Assembly (NCBI GenBank): GCA_016792625.1
Contig: JAEUKK010000155.1
Span: 1 to 64,000, forward strand
Reading direction: 5' to 3'
DNA from: Deltaproteobacteria bacterium
GTDB taxonomy: Bacteria > Myxococcota_A > UBA796 > UBA2385
DNA length: 64,000 nt
Made by a program: the position numbers and the translations under genes. How positions within the stretch are numbered: position 1 is the first letter of the stretch; each line of letters starts with the position of its first letter. The notes below the pieces were generated by a model that was given only the letters and a program-made list of their open reading frames with translations, did no database searches and had not been told where the DNA came from. This document shows positions 1 to 9,387 of this stretch, piece by piece.

Positions 1-135
1 GAAGATGCTGTGAAGTGCGTTGTCTTCACCAACTGGCACAAAGTGACAGCTCGGCCCCGCTCTGCACGGGCCGCGCCCCCCCAGATCGGGCATACTCCCG
101 AGCCTGCGCACCCGTTCGCCGCCCTCGGAGCCGCC

Positions 136-3100
136 ATGCACGCCCCGGCCCAAGCCCTCGCCCGCCCCGAAGCGAGCACCAAGGCCACCTCGACCCACGC
201 GCCCGAGCCGGGCGCGAGCAGCGCCGCTTCAACGCGGGGCCCGGGCTCGCTGGTGGGGGGCACGCGCAGCGCGCCGCCGATGGGCCCGCCGGCCGACGGC
301 CCGAAGCCGGCCGCCCTGGCCGCCGACACCGAGCTGACCCAGGTGCCGATCGGCCTCGTGCAGCCGGGCTTGCAGATGAAGGTGCCCGCGGCCAGCGACG
401 CCGAGATGATGCGCCAGCGCGGTGGTCCGGTCGAGTCGATCGGCGCGAGCCGGCCCTCGCTCGAGCTGGGTAGTTTTGGCCCCGACGTGCAGGCCCTGCA
501 GCGGGCGCTGATGGCCGCTGGCGCCCACCTCGTGCCTGACGGCATGTTCGGCCGCGAGACCCAAGACGCGCTGGTCGCGTTCCAGCGCCAGGCGGGCATC
601 GCGGCGACCGGGGCGGCCGGCCCCGAGGTCTGGTCGGTCATCGACCTGCACCAGGGCGCGGCCAGCGGCGGGATGGACGCGCCCAGCCTCGTCCCGGCGG
701 GCCCCGGCCAGGCCAAGGCCGATCCGGGGCGGTCCGGCGGGGGCTCGGGTGGCGGGGGCGGGTCTTCCGGCGGCGGCTCGGGCCCCTCGACGCCCGCTGA
801 AGATGAGGCCGCGGGCGGGGCTACCGGCGGCGCGCTGGGCGCGGCGACCGCGGCGGCGGGCGGCGCGGCGGCCGGGGCCATCGAGGCCAGCGGCGGTCCG
901 CTGAAGTTGACCGAGACCGGCACCGGCACCGGCGCGATCATCGAGGCCCGCACCGCGCTCGAGGGGGGCCCGGCCGCCGAAGAGGGCGGCGCAGCCGCTG
1001 ACCCCGACATCGATCCCCTGCGCGGGGGCGGCGGCTCGGGGGGCACCGGCGGCGGCGCGGGCGCGGCCGGCGGCGCGGGTGGAGCTGGGGGAAGCGGAGG
1101 AGCGGGCGCCGCGGGCGGCGCTGGGGCCGCCGGGGGTGCGGGCGGCGCCGCAGCCACCAGCGGTGGTCCGGGCGGGGCGGCGGGCGCGACCGGTGGCGCC
1201 GCGGGCGGCAGCGGCGGCGGGCCGGGCGGCGCGGATCCCACGGCGGCCGCGGGCGCCGCGCTCGACGGGCTGAGCGGCGGCGCGGGCGGCGCGGGCGGCT
1301 CCTCCTCGACTTCGAGCGGCGGTTCGGGCGGCGCTGGCGGCGCCTCCTCCAGCACGACCAGCGGCGGTTCGGGCGGCGCGGGCGGCGCCTCCTCCAGCGC
1401 GACCAGCGGCGGAGCGGGCGGCGCTGGCGGCTCCTCCTCCTCCTCGACATCGAGCGGTGGTTCGGGCGGCGCCGGCGGCTCCTCCTCTGCGACCAGCGAA
1501 GGCGCGGGTGGCGGCGGTGGCGGTGGCGGCGGCGGCGAGGTCGCCACGGGCGGGCCGGGCGCTGGCGCCGCGCCCGAGCGCACCGGTGAAGAGGGCGCGC
1601 CTGGCGCTGATCCGGCGAAGCCCGCGGGGGTCGAAGAGCTGCTGCGCACCGTCGAGGGGCTCGGCGGCGGCGGGGTGATCGCGGCCTTGCCCGAGGGCGC
1701 GATGGCCGCGGCCGACGGCCTAGCGGCGATGTTCCTATCGGGGATGGAGGCCGCCCCCGCCGAAGAGGCGCCCGAGACCGAGGCGGCCCCGACCGAAGAG
1801 GCCCCGACCGCGGCTCCGGTCACCGGCGCGCCGCCGGCCTTCGTGGCCCCGGTGATCGGCGAGGGCGGCGGGCCGGGCACCGAGGTCTCGACCCTGGTCG
1901 AAGACGCGAAGACGCGCAGCAGCGCGCTGATCTCGGGCTTTATGAGCGGGGCTGAGGCCAAGGCCGCCGAGGTGCTCGGCGCGGGCGGCGCCCTGCGCGA
2001 CCGGGTGTTGGGCGCGGCGCTGACCGCCAAGGCCCTGGTCGAAGACAACCGGGCCGCCCAGAAGGCGGCGGTGATCGCCCAGTTCCAGGCCTCGCGCACC
2101 GCGGCCCGCGGCAAGGCCACCGGCCTGCTCGGTCAGCTCGACGCTGACTTTGGCGCGCTGGTCGCCAACATCGAGGCCCGCAACACCACCTTTGGGGCCT
2201 CGGTCGACGTCGCGGCCGCGGCGAGCAAGGTCAAGGTGGCGGCGATGGGCGCCGCCCAGATGGTGAAGATCTCCGGGCTCTACACCAGCGCCGCGGCCCA
2301 ATACAAAGCCGCGGGTGGGGCGGCGGCGCAGCAGGCGCAGGCCCTGGCTGAGGCCGAGGCCAAGTCCTACGAGGCCCGGGTCACTGGCAAGATGGACTCG
2401 TGGACCGACGGCTACCTCACCGACCGGCGGTGGAAGGCCCGGGCCAAAGCCGCGCGGGCGGTGGGCAAAGAGTACGCCAAGGGCCTGCGGGCCAAGGCTG
2501 AAGAGATCGCCGGCAAGTCGTGGGCGAACCTGCCCAATGACCTCAACGGCGTCGTTTTGGCGATCAACAACGCCAACGACCTGATCAACAGCCAAGCCAA
2601 GGCGGTCAAAGACGCGGCGAACGCCAACAAGACCGCCGCGGTCGCCGCGGCCAACGACCAGAAGAAGGCGCTGAAGAAGGCGGTGAACGAGGCCCGCGCG
2701 GCGGCGATCGGCGCGCTCGAGCAAGAAGAGGCCGAGCACCTCGCGAACATCGACCAGGCCGCCAATGACGCGCTGACCGGCATTGATTCCCAGGCCGAGG
2801 GCCTGGCGGCGGGGGCCGAGGCGGCCCTGGCCCAGGGCGCGGCGGGGATCCGCGCGGCGGCGGCCCAGCTGCAGGCCAGCTTGAACGGCAAGACCGCGCC
2901 CGACCCCGACCAGCTCGCCCCGGCGCTCAGCGAGGCCCAGGCGGCCCTCGACGGGCAGGTCGAGGCCCTGATGGCCCAAGTCAACGCCGGCGTGAGCCAA
3001 GGTGAGGCCGGCCTGCTCGAGGCGGGCGGCAAGATCGCCGCCGCGCTGGGTGAGGCGGGCGCCGCCGCGGTGGGCCGTGGCCAAGCGGCGGTCAGCGCCT

Positions 3101-4707
3101 TTGACGAGAGCCTCGGCAAGCTGCGCACCAACGCCGCCCAGGCCGTGCGCAGCGTGCGCGATGGCTACACCAAGGGCCAGACCAAGCTCGAGGCGGCCCG
3201 CGACGGGGCGTTTAAGCCGGTCGAGGACAACATCTCGGCCCTCTTCGCCGACTTCCTCAGCCGCATGGCCAAGGGCGCGGTCGACAACGCCGCTGCGCTG
3301 AAGGCCGGCCTGGTCGAGGCGGCCAAGGGCGACATGATGAAGGCCATCCGCGACGAGGCCAAGAAGGCCGCCGACGCGGAGCAGCCCGCCTGGAAGAGCG
3401 TGGTCGCCTGGGTGCTCATCATCGCGGTCATCGTGGTGGTCGCCGTCTTCGCAGGCCCGCTCATCATCGGGGCCTGCGTGGGCGCGGCGGGCGCGCTGGG
3501 CGCGGGCGCGGTGGCGGCGACGATCATCGGCACCGCGGTCGGCGGCGCCATCGTCGGCGCGCTGTCTAGCGGCGCGATCCAGATCATCAGCAACTTCCGC
3601 GACGGGAAGGCCTGGAACGACGGCCTCGGCACGGCGATGGTCATGGGGGCGGTCACCGGCCTGCTCACCGGCGGCTTCGGCGGCTGGCTCAGCTCGGGCG
3701 CGCGCTTGGCCTACGGCCCGGTCCTGAAGGCCGTGCTGCAGGGCGCCTTCGACATCGTGCTCAACACCGCGGTGGCGGCCTTCAAGGGTGAGCTCGACTG
3801 GAGCAACTTCGGCTTCATCGTGCTGCAGTCGGTCGTGGCCAACGGCGTCGACAAGATGCCGAAGATCAAGGACATGAGCGCGGGTGCCAAAGCCGGCATC
3901 AAGTTTGGCGGCGACGTCGCGGTCGAGGGCACCAAGCAGTACGTCACGAAGGGCGAGTTGAACTTCAACGACATGGCCATGGCCACGGTCAGCTCGGCGG
4001 CCAACAACTTCGGCGGGCTCGGGCGGGGCGGCGAGCTGCAGCAGGACGCCTTCAAGACCGGCCAAGACTTCGGCGCGAGCTCGATGACCGGCCTGCGCAA
4101 CGGCATGAGCCGCCTCGGCGGGGGCGCGGGTGACCAGCCGGTGACCGGCGGCTCGGGCCGCGGCGACGTGAGCGATCTTCTCGCCAAGGGCGACATCCAG
4201 GGGGTCTCGCGCCTCACCGGCATGGACCCGGTCGAGGTCGAGGTGCTCATGCTCTACAAGAATGAGGCGCCCGGGCAGCAGTTCAAGTCTTTGGCCGAGA
4301 TCGACGCCATCCAGCCCGGCCTGGGCACCAAGCTCGGCGCGCTCGACGCCGGGCCCTTCCGCCCGGTGCTCGACGCGGTCAACGGCGGCGACAAGGCGCT
4401 GATCCAGAAGTTGACCAAGCTCGACAGCGAGTCGGTCGACATCCTGCTGCTCTACCGCGACCAAGAGCCGGGCGGCCGCTTCGCCAACCTCGCCGACCTC
4501 GACAAGATCAACGCCGGGCTGGGCGGAGAGCTCGGCAAGCTCGAGCCGGGCGGGCCCGCGCTGCCCTCGGCCTCGATCCAGTCGGCGCCGGGCGGCGAGG
4601 ACAAGGACGCCAAGGCCCGCGAGGCCGGCGCCTTCATCGACAAAGATGAGCAGGACGCGCTCAGCGCGCCGATCTCGGCCGGCCCGGCCGCCGGGGCGGG
4701 CCAGTGA
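136..4707 (+). CDS. Giant peptidoglycan-binding, Gly-rich, coiled-coil and membrane-segment protein (about 1523 aa), function unknown
   Basis: I do not recognise a named family for the whole protein. In order: a disordered Pro/Ala-rich N-terminus; a PG_binding_1-like domain at about residues 110-171 (LGSFGPDVQALQRALMAAG, then a GxFGxxTxxAVxxFQ-type core); a Gly/Ser/Ala low-complexity stretch at about 200-475; a long Ala/Lys/Glu-rich helical region at about 560-1080; a hydrophobic Gly/Ala-rich block at about 1088-1170 able to make two to three membrane hairpins; and two related 50-residue repeats near the C-terminus (about 1352-1404 and 1419-1470). The ATG at 136 is preferred over an in-frame ATG at 10 because GGAG at 126-129 sits at Shine-Dalgarno distance. 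The next gene overlaps the stop (GTGA), implying co-expression. The architecture is reminiscent of cargo or toxin-like proteins of contractile injection systems, but no such structural genes are visible; that link is inference only. Confidence 0.8.
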   Translation: MHAPAQALARPEASTKATSTHAPEPGASSAASTRGPGSLVGGTRSAPPMGPPADGPKPAALAADTELTQVPIGLVQPGLQMKVPAASDAEMMRQRGGPVESIGASRPSLELGSFGPDVQALQRALMAAGAHLVPDGMFGRETQDALVAFQRQAGIAATGAAGPEVWSVIDLHQGAASGGMDAPSLVPAGPGQAKADPGRSGGGSGGGGGSSGGGSGPSTPAEDEAAGGATGGALGAATAAAGGAAAGAIEASGGPLKLTETGTGTGAIIEARTALEGGPAAEEGGAAADPDIDPLRGGGGSGGTGGGAGAAGGAGGAGGSGGAGAAGGAGAAGGAGGAAATSGGPGGAAGATGGAAGGSGGGPGGADPTAAAGAALDGLSGGAGGAGGSSSTSSGGSGGAGGASSSTTSGGSGGAGGASSSATSGGAGGAGGSSSSSTSSGGSGGAGGSSSATSEGAGGGGGGGGGGEVATGGPGAGAAPERTGEEGAPGADPAKPAGVEELLRTVEGLGGGGVIAALPEGAMAAADGLAAMFLSGMEAAPAEEAPETEAAPTEEAPTAAPVTGAPPAFVAPVIGEGGGPGTEVSTLVEDAKTRSSALISGFMSGAEAKAAEVLGAGGALRDRVLGAALTAKALVEDNRAAQKAAVIAQFQASRTAARGKATGLLGQLDADFGALVANIEARNTTFGASVDVAAAASKVKVAAMGAAQMVKISGLYTSAAAQYKAAGGAAAQQAQALAEAEAKSYEARVTGKMDSWTDGYLTDRRWKARAKAARAVGKEYAKGLRAKAEEIAGKSWANLPNDLNGVVLAINNANDLINSQAKAVKDAANANKTAAVAAANDQKKALKKAVNEARAAAIGALEQEEAEHLANIDQAANDALTGIDSQAEGLAAGAEAALAQGAAGIRAAAAQLQASLNGKTAPDPDQLAPALSEAQAALDGQVEALMAQVNAGVSQGEAGLLEAGGKIAAALGEAGAAAVGRGQAAVSAFDESLGKLRTNAAQAVRSVRDGYTKGQTKLEAARDGAFKPVEDNISALFADFLSRMAKGAVDNAAALKAGLVEAAKGDMMKAIRDEAKKAADAEQPAWKSVVAWVLIIAVIVVVAVFAGPLIIGACVGAAGALGAGAVAATIIGTAVGGAIVGALSSGAIQIISNFRDGKAWNDGLGTAMVMGAVTGLLTGGFGGWLSSGARLAYGPVLKAVLQGAFDIVLNTAVAAFKGELDWSNFGFIVLQSVVANGVDKMPKIKDMSAGAKAGIKFGGDVAVEGTKQYVTKGELNFNDMAMATVSSAANNFGGLGRGGELQQDAFKTGQDFGASSMTGLRNGMSRLGGGAGDQPVTGGSGRGDVSDLLAKGDIQGVSRLTGMDPVEVEVLMLYKNEAPGQQFKSLAEIDAIQPGLGTKLGALDAGPFRPVLDAVNGGDKALIQKLTKLDSESVDILLLYRDQEPGGRFANLADLDKINAGLGGELGKLEPGGPALPSASIQSAPGGEDKDAKAREAGAFIDKDEQDALSAPISAGPAAGAGQ
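1273..1497 (+). repeat. In-frame tandem Gly/Ser repeats in the giant protein
   Basis: Five imperfect units of about 14-16 codons follow the pattern SGG(S/A)GGAGG(A/S)SSS plus Thr/Ser. They lie in the Gly-rich linker between the peptidoglycan-binding domain and the coiled-coil region. Unit number is likely to vary between strains because the DNA repeats are nearly identical. Confidence 0.75.
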
Positions 4708-5633
4708 AGGCCCTAGCGCTGATCGGCGGCGAGCTGCTGCGCCCCCCGGCGGTGCAGGCGTGGGTGGACGCGTCCCTCGACGCCGCCGCCGATGCGCCCC
4801 GCGACATCGACCCGCTGGTGGAGGTCTGGGCGGCCGCGGCCGACCCGGCCGGCCTCATCCCCGCCGCGCTGCGGCGCCGCGTGGGCCCCGGCCCGGCGGG
4901 GGCCGCCGCGGCCTATGCCCTCGCGTGCGCGCCGGTCGGGCTCGACGTAGACGCCCTCGCTGACGTCATCCTCGCCCAGCCGGGGCTCGAGCCGGCGGCC
5001 CGCGCGGCGCTGCTCCGCCGCGTTCGCGCCGACGCCGCCCCGAGCGACCGGCGGGCCCAGGCCCTGCTCGCCGCCGAGGCCGCGCCCCCTTCCGCCGATC
5101 CGGGCCCGGGGGGCGCCGCCGCCCTGGCCGCCGCCCGCGCCGCCCTCGACCAAGCCGCGGCCGCCGCGCCCCTGCCTACCGTCGATCCCGACGCGCTCGC
5201 GGCTGCCCTCGACAGCCTGCCGCCCGAGCTCGCCGCCCAGCTGCGCGACCCCGGCCGCCGCATGCCCGACCCGGCCACCCTGGGCGCGGCGGGCACCCTG
5301 CTCGGCCGGTCGCTGGGCCTCGGTGATCCGCGCGCCCCGACCACCCCCGAGGACGCGGCCCCGCTGCTCGAAGCCCTTCGCCAGCAGCTCGAGGCCGGCC
5401 CCGCGGCCCTCGGCCCGGTCAGCCAGCTGCTCGGCGCCGCCGCCGCCGCCCTGCGCGGTCCCGAGAGCGGCGCCGACCTCGACGCCCTGGCCGCCCAGCT
5501 CGAGGCGATGGCCCCGCCAGGGCCGCGTACCGCCGCCGAAGCCAAGGCCGCCCAGGCGCTGCAGCAGCGGGTTGCGACGGGGATCGACGGTGCCTTGGCC
5601 GGCTTCAGCCTGCGGCCGCTTGGCTCGGCTTGA
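4704..5633 (+). CDS. Ala/Pro/Leu-rich hypothetical protein, partner of the upstream giant protein
   Basis: This 309-residue protein has no recognised domain. It is about one third alanine, with predicted helical stretches broken by Pro, and has no signal peptide or membrane segment. The start is a GTG inside the stop of the preceding gene (GTGA overlap), a classic translational-coupling arrangement, so the two proteins are probably made together. A chaperone, adaptor or structural partner role for the upstream protein is possible but unsupported. The next gene is on the opposite strand, so this is the last gene of the unit. Confidence 0.65.
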   Translation: MKALALIGGELLRPPAVQAWVDASLDAAADAPRDIDPLVEVWAAAADPAGLIPAALRRRVGPGPAGAAAAYALACAPVGLDVDALADVILAQPGLEPAARAALLRRVRADAAPSDRRAQALLAAEAAPPSADPGPGGAAALAAARAALDQAAAAAPLPTVDPDALAAALDSLPPELAAQLRDPGRRMPDPATLGAAGTLLGRSLGLGDPRAPTTPEDAAPLLEALRQQLEAGPAALGPVSQLLGAAAAALRGPESGADLDALAAQLEAMAPPGPRTAAEAKAAQALQQRVATGIDGALAGFSLRPLGSA

Positions 5634-5789
5634 GCTCGTCGAAAATGACCCGCTTCACGTTAATCTGACCCAAGCGCGAAGTGACCACTCCACTTCGGCC
5701 CAGGCCTTCGCGGCGACCCCCTCATCGCCCGCCGCGGCCCCAAAACGCGCCGCCTATGGGGGTTTCCAAAGGGGGGCGTTGCGGGCTGG

Positions 5790-5899
5790 CGCGCGGCGCT
5801 GCCATGCGCCGCGCGAAGCCTGCCCGCGGCCCCCCTTGGCGGGGGATCCAAGGGGCCCCGCGGGCCCTTTGGCCGGGGGCCTGGGGGCCGGCGGCCCCC
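5790..5899. terminator. Cluster of three GC hairpins between converging genes
   Basis: The 443-bp gap 5634-6076 between converging genes holds three hairpins: 5790-5815 (10-bp perfect stem, 6-nt loop), 5848-5872 (11-bp stem with one G-U pair, 3-nt loop) and 5883-5899 (7-bp stem, 3-nt loop). None is followed by a T-run, so function as bidirectional terminator or intergenic repeat is inferred. Nothing coding is apparent in the rest of the gap. Confidence 0.4.
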
Positions 5900-6076
5900 G
5901 GCATCCGTGGTGAAACAGCAAGTTGACAGCGAGAACGGTCTCGTCAACTCGATGAGGCCAAGCGTCGGAAGCGCGAGCCGAATCAAGCGAAGCGCGTATG
6001 AAACCACCGCGCCGCCACGGTGGCCCCGCCTCCATCCGCCCCAAAGGCGCCCACGCCTTGCGAAGGCGAGAGAAAT

Positions 6077-7510
6077 TTACCGATGTGCGCCCATCTCGGC
6101 CCGGATGGCCGCGTCCACCAGCGGATCGGGGTCTCGCCCCAACAGCCCGCTGGCCTGCGCGCCCGCGAAGGCCGAGGCCAGCCGCCCCGCTGTCCACCGC
6201 ACGCGCAGCCCATGCGGGCCCCCGAGCAGCGCGGCGAAGGTCTCGGCCGGCGGGGGCTGCGGCAGCCGGGCCAGCGCCTCGAGCACAGCGATCAGCGCGT
6301 CATCTTCGGGGGTCTCGCCCAGGGCGCGGCGGCCCGCGCCCAGCGCGTAGACCGCGGGCAGGGCCGCGTCCTCGGGCCCCCGGTCCCAGCGCCAAAAGGC
6401 CCGCGCCGGCTTGGGCGGGGCGTGGGCGGGCGCCCCTGTGGTGGTGGGCAGCGGTGGGGGCGTCGCGCCCGGCGTCGTGCGGGCGACCAGCTCCGCCGCC
6501 AGACGCAGCGGGTCAGCGGTGTGCGGCGGGTGCAGCAGGGCCGCCTGCCAAGCGAGGGCCATGCGCAGGTGCGGCAGCGCCTCGGCGGGCAGCCAGCCGG
6601 CCAGCGCCCCGCTCGGGCTGCGGGCCTGCACAGCGCACTCGCGCAGCCAGACCGACCAGAGCAGGTCGGCGTAGGCCGCGCCAGCGGTCGCGCCGCCCAG
6701 CGCGCGCAGGCGGGCGGCGGTGGCGGTGGCCTGCTGCACCGCGCCGGCCACCGGGGCGTCGGCGGGGGTCGCGGGGGGCACCGTGAAGAGCACGACGTGC
6801 TGCACACAATTGCTGGCGAGGTTGCCGGTCTGGGCGCAGACCGCCAGGGCGGGCTCGAGCACCGCCGCGCCGCGGGCGAGCATCATGCGCTCGGCCACCT
6901 GAAAGAGGCACTCCTGGCCCACCGCGCTGCCCGCCGGCCAGGCCAGGATGCAGCGCTGGCCGGCGCCCACGGCGTCGGCGGCGCCGGCGCGCTCGAGCGC
7001 GGCGTCTTGAAGGCAGGTCGAGGACGCGCCGCAGGTCGCGCGCAGGGCGGCCTCATCGACGGGCAGGCCCAGCCAGGGGGCCGCGGCGCCCGCCGGCGGG
7101 GGCAGGTCGGCGCGGGGGCCCGCGGCGGGGGCGACGGCGGCGGGCTGCAGCGGGCTCACCCGCTCGGTGGCGAAGAGGTGGGGCCGCACGGTGAGGCGGG
7201 CGCAGCGCTCGGCGGCGATCGACCCGGCGGGGGCCACCCCGCAGATGGTCGTGCCGTGCTCGGGGTAGCGGTGCACCAGCAGCTCGATGAGGGCGGCCTG
7301 CTCGATGGGGTCGGGCAAGGCGGCGACCTGGCGCAGGGTGTCGACCGGGGCGTCGGCGAAGGCGGCCTCAGCGGTGGACAGGCGGCAGTCTGCGTCGGCG
7401 CAGTCGGCCAGATCGGCGCCGCAGCCGCTGATCCCAATGAGGGCGGCGATCAGGGCGACGGATGCCGCCACCCAGCGGGGCAGGGCAGTGGGGACGGCGG
7501 GCGTGCTCAC
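6077..7510 (-). CDS. Putative lipoprotein, unknown function
   Basis: The 477-residue product begins with a lipoprotein signal peptide whose lipobox ISGC places the lipidated Cys at about residue 30. The mature part is Ala/Leu-rich, probably helical and repeat-like, and has several scattered Cys pairs (for example CADADC, CGASSTC) that could form disulphides in the periplasm. No domain is recognised. A GTG at 7510 is chosen because GAGGAG lies 5 nt upstream; an in-frame ATG at 7534 has no ribosome-binding site. It lies just downstream of the CotH-like lipoprotein gene on the same strand, about 170 bp away. Confidence 0.75.
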   Translation of the reverse strand: MSTPAVPTALPRWVAASVALIAALIGISGCGADLADCADADCRLSTAEAAFADAPVDTLRQVAALPDPIEQAALIELLVHRYPEHGTTICGVAPAGSIAAERCARLTVRPHLFATERVSPLQPAAVAPAAGPRADLPPPAGAAAPWLGLPVDEAALRATCGASSTCLQDAALERAGAADAVGAGQRCILAWPAGSAVGQECLFQVAERMMLARGAAVLEPALAVCAQTGNLASNCVQHVVLFTVPPATPADAPVAGAVQQATATAARLRALGGATAGAAYADLLWSVWLRECAVQARSPSGALAGWLPAEALPHLRMALAWQAALLHPPHTADPLRLAAELVARTTPGATPPPLPTTTGAPAHAPPKPARAFWRWDRGPEDAALPAVYALGAGRRALGETPEDDALIAVLEALARLPQPPPAETFAALLGGPHGLRVRWTAGRLASAFAGAQASGLLGRDPDPLVDAAIRAEMGAHR

Positions 7511-7683
7511 GGGCGCTCCTCGGGGCTTCGTCATGACCCGCCCCGGCGCTCAGGATCGGGCGACTGGCGCACTTTGACACGCTCTGCACAGGCGCGGCGA
7601 GGGCGGGGCACAAAGGGCGGAGCCCCCGCCCGCTCCGGAGGAGACCCTGGCAGGGCGGAGCTCCGCCGGTCTGCGCGCCGCGC

Positions 7684-9201
7684 TCAGCGGGCCAGCGCCG
7701 CCTCGACCTCGGCGCGCCGGCTGGTCATATGGTCCACCAGCGCGTCAATCGCCGCGTCATGCGCCACGGCGCTGCTGAACAGGGTGGGGTCGTTCTCACC
7801 CTCACCGCCCGCGAACAGCGCCGGCTGCAGCAGCGCCTTGAGCGTCGCGGCCCGCGCGGCCATCTGCGCAGGCGCGGCCTGGCCGTCGAGGGCCTCGGCG
7901 AGCAGCGCCCGGTAGCGGGCCGCGTACACGGGGTCGGCCAGCAGGTGGTGGATCAGGGGCCACTCCTCGCCCACATCGGCGTGCAGCGGGTCGCCGCTGG
8001 TCATGAAGCTCGCCGCCAGCGCGAGGTTGTGGTCCCAGGGGATCCAAGTCAGGCGGCCCCCGTCGCTCGGGTTGGCGTAGAGGTAGTAGTTGTGGGCGAG
8101 GCCGCCGTAGGTGTCCCAATTCTCGGCGACCGTGTTCACCGCAAACCAACGCAAGAAGGCGTCGACCGCGAAGACCGCCTCGAGCCCGGCCCGCCAGGCC
8201 TCCGCATCGGTGCGGTCGGCGTTCAGCGCGGCCACAAAGGCCTGCACGTCGCTGTAGTCGGCCTCCTCTTCGTTGGTCTTCTTCTCGAAGCTGGCCTCGT
8301 CGAAGCAGGTGAAGTCCGAGCAGTCCCCCTCGGGCTTGTAGAGGTTGCCGCTGTCGTCGCCGAAGGTGTCCTCCAGCAGGTGATCGGCGGGGTCTTCGAG
8401 CGCGACGTAGACGCCGAGCAGGCGCGGGCCCTCGCCGGTGTCGAGCGAGAGCGACCAGTAGCCGCGGCGGGCGGCCGGCACCCCCTCCGACACCAGCAGC
8501 TCATCCATGAGCACCTCGCGCATCAGGGTGCCGTCGCCTTGGCCGTTGGCCAGGGCCAGCTCCTCCCAGCCGAAGAAGCGCTGGTCGTCGAGCTCGGGTC
8601 GCTCGCTCTCAAACTTGTCGAAGTTGAGCCGCAGCGGCAGCTTCTCGACGCCCGCCGCCCAGGTCTGCACGAGGGTGGCGTTGCCTTTGGCCCGCAGGCC
8701 CACCCCGCACCAGGTCGCGCCATCGACCGTGACATCCGCCGGGATGTAGCTGGGCTCTCCGTCGAGCAGGCTCAGCGGGTCGCCGCCCCCGCCTCCGCCG
8801 CCGTCGTCTGGGGGGCCCCCGCCGTCATCGGGCGGGCCGCCTCCGCCGCCCGGTCCACCGCCCGCTCCGAATTCCGTCCCGATCAGCGCCTCGAGCTCGG
8901 TGAAGGCGGCCGCCCAGTCCGCTGCGGCGACGGTCAGGGTCATCGAGCGCACCTGATCGGTCTGCAGCACGCTGAGGTCGGGGTCTGCCCGCTTGCCGTG
9001 GGTCTCGTCGGCCCAGCCCGCGGGCCGCCCACCTTCGACCACGCAGGCCGCCGCGCGGGCGGCGGTGGCGCCGCTGTCGTCTGCGCCGCTGGCGTCGGCG
9101 CTGTCGGCGCTCGCTCCGCCGCTGCTCTTGGTGGAGGAGGCGCAGCCGAGGCTGAGCAGCAAGGGGAGCAGGGCGGCGCGGCGTGGGCGGAGGGGGAGCA
9201 T
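7684..9201 (-). CDS. CotH-kinase-family lipoprotein
   Basis: CotH proteins are protein-kinase-like enzymes that phosphorylate proteins, first known from Bacillus spore coats; in Gram-negative predatory bacteria they are abundant and secreted, with unknown targets. Here a lipobox LSLGC gives a lipidated Cys at residue 20, followed by a linker rich in Gly, Asp and Pro (about 110-140) and then the CotH domain. Visible hallmarks are the lysine-bearing NLYKPEGD segment, HNYYLYANP, and the IPWDHNLA motif of the acidic metal-binding site. Length of 505 residues is normal for lipid-anchored CotH proteins. The ATG at 9201 begins the signal peptide. Function in this host is inferred only from family. 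Confidence 0.85.
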   Translation of the reverse strand: MLPLRPRRAALLPLLLSLGCASSTKSSGGASADSADASGADDSGATAARAAACVVEGGRPAGWADETHGKRADPDLSVLQTDQVRSMTLTVAAADWAAAFTELEALIGTEFGAGGGPGGGGGPPDDGGGPPDDGGGGGGGDPLSLLDGEPSYIPADVTVDGATWCGVGLRAKGNATLVQTWAAGVEKLPLRLNFDKFESERPELDDQRFFGWEELALANGQGDGTLMREVLMDELLVSEGVPAARRGYWSLSLDTGEGPRLLGVYVALEDPADHLLEDTFGDDSGNLYKPEGDCSDFTCFDEASFEKKTNEEEADYSDVQAFVAALNADRTDAEAWRAGLEAVFAVDAFLRWFAVNTVAENWDTYGGLAHNYYLYANPSDGGRLTWIPWDHNLALAASFMTSGDPLHADVGEEWPLIHHLLADPVYAARYRALLAEALDGQAAPAQMAARAATLKALLQPALFAGGEGENDPTLFSSAVAHDAAIDALVDHMTSRRAEVEAALAR

Positions 9202-9260
9202 GGGCACCTCTGGCCCGAATCTGTCCGGCCAAACCTCAAGCGCGCCTGACGCGCCGCGTC

Positions 9261-9312
9261 GCCGCCCCCGGCCGGTGCGCAGGCCGCCCCCGGCCGGTGC
9301 GCAGGCCGCCCC
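9261..9312. repeat. 22-bp tandem repeat, 2.4 copies, in a divergent intergenic region
   Basis: Two exact 22-bp copies (9261-9282 and 9283-9304) and a partial third (to 9312) lie between the CotH-like lipoprotein gene and the divergent thioredoxin-like gene. The unit starts GCCGCCCCCGGCC. It could alter promoter spacing if copy number varies. Confidence 0.8.
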
Positions 9313-9387
9313 GCTCGTGCGCTCGTCGGCCCGGCGGCGGGCCTGCGCGGCGCATCTCCCCCCGCTGCGCGCGGTTAGCGTCCGCCC

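Noticed and set aside
1273-1497. CRISPR-like repeat array
   Set aside because: Repeats are in-frame Gly/Ser codons without unique spacers; coding low-complexity.
1735-4464. Long minus-strand open frame across the giant gene
   Set aside because: Antisense artefact of high third-position GC; its composition is low-complexity, His/Arg/Asp-rich, and without domains.
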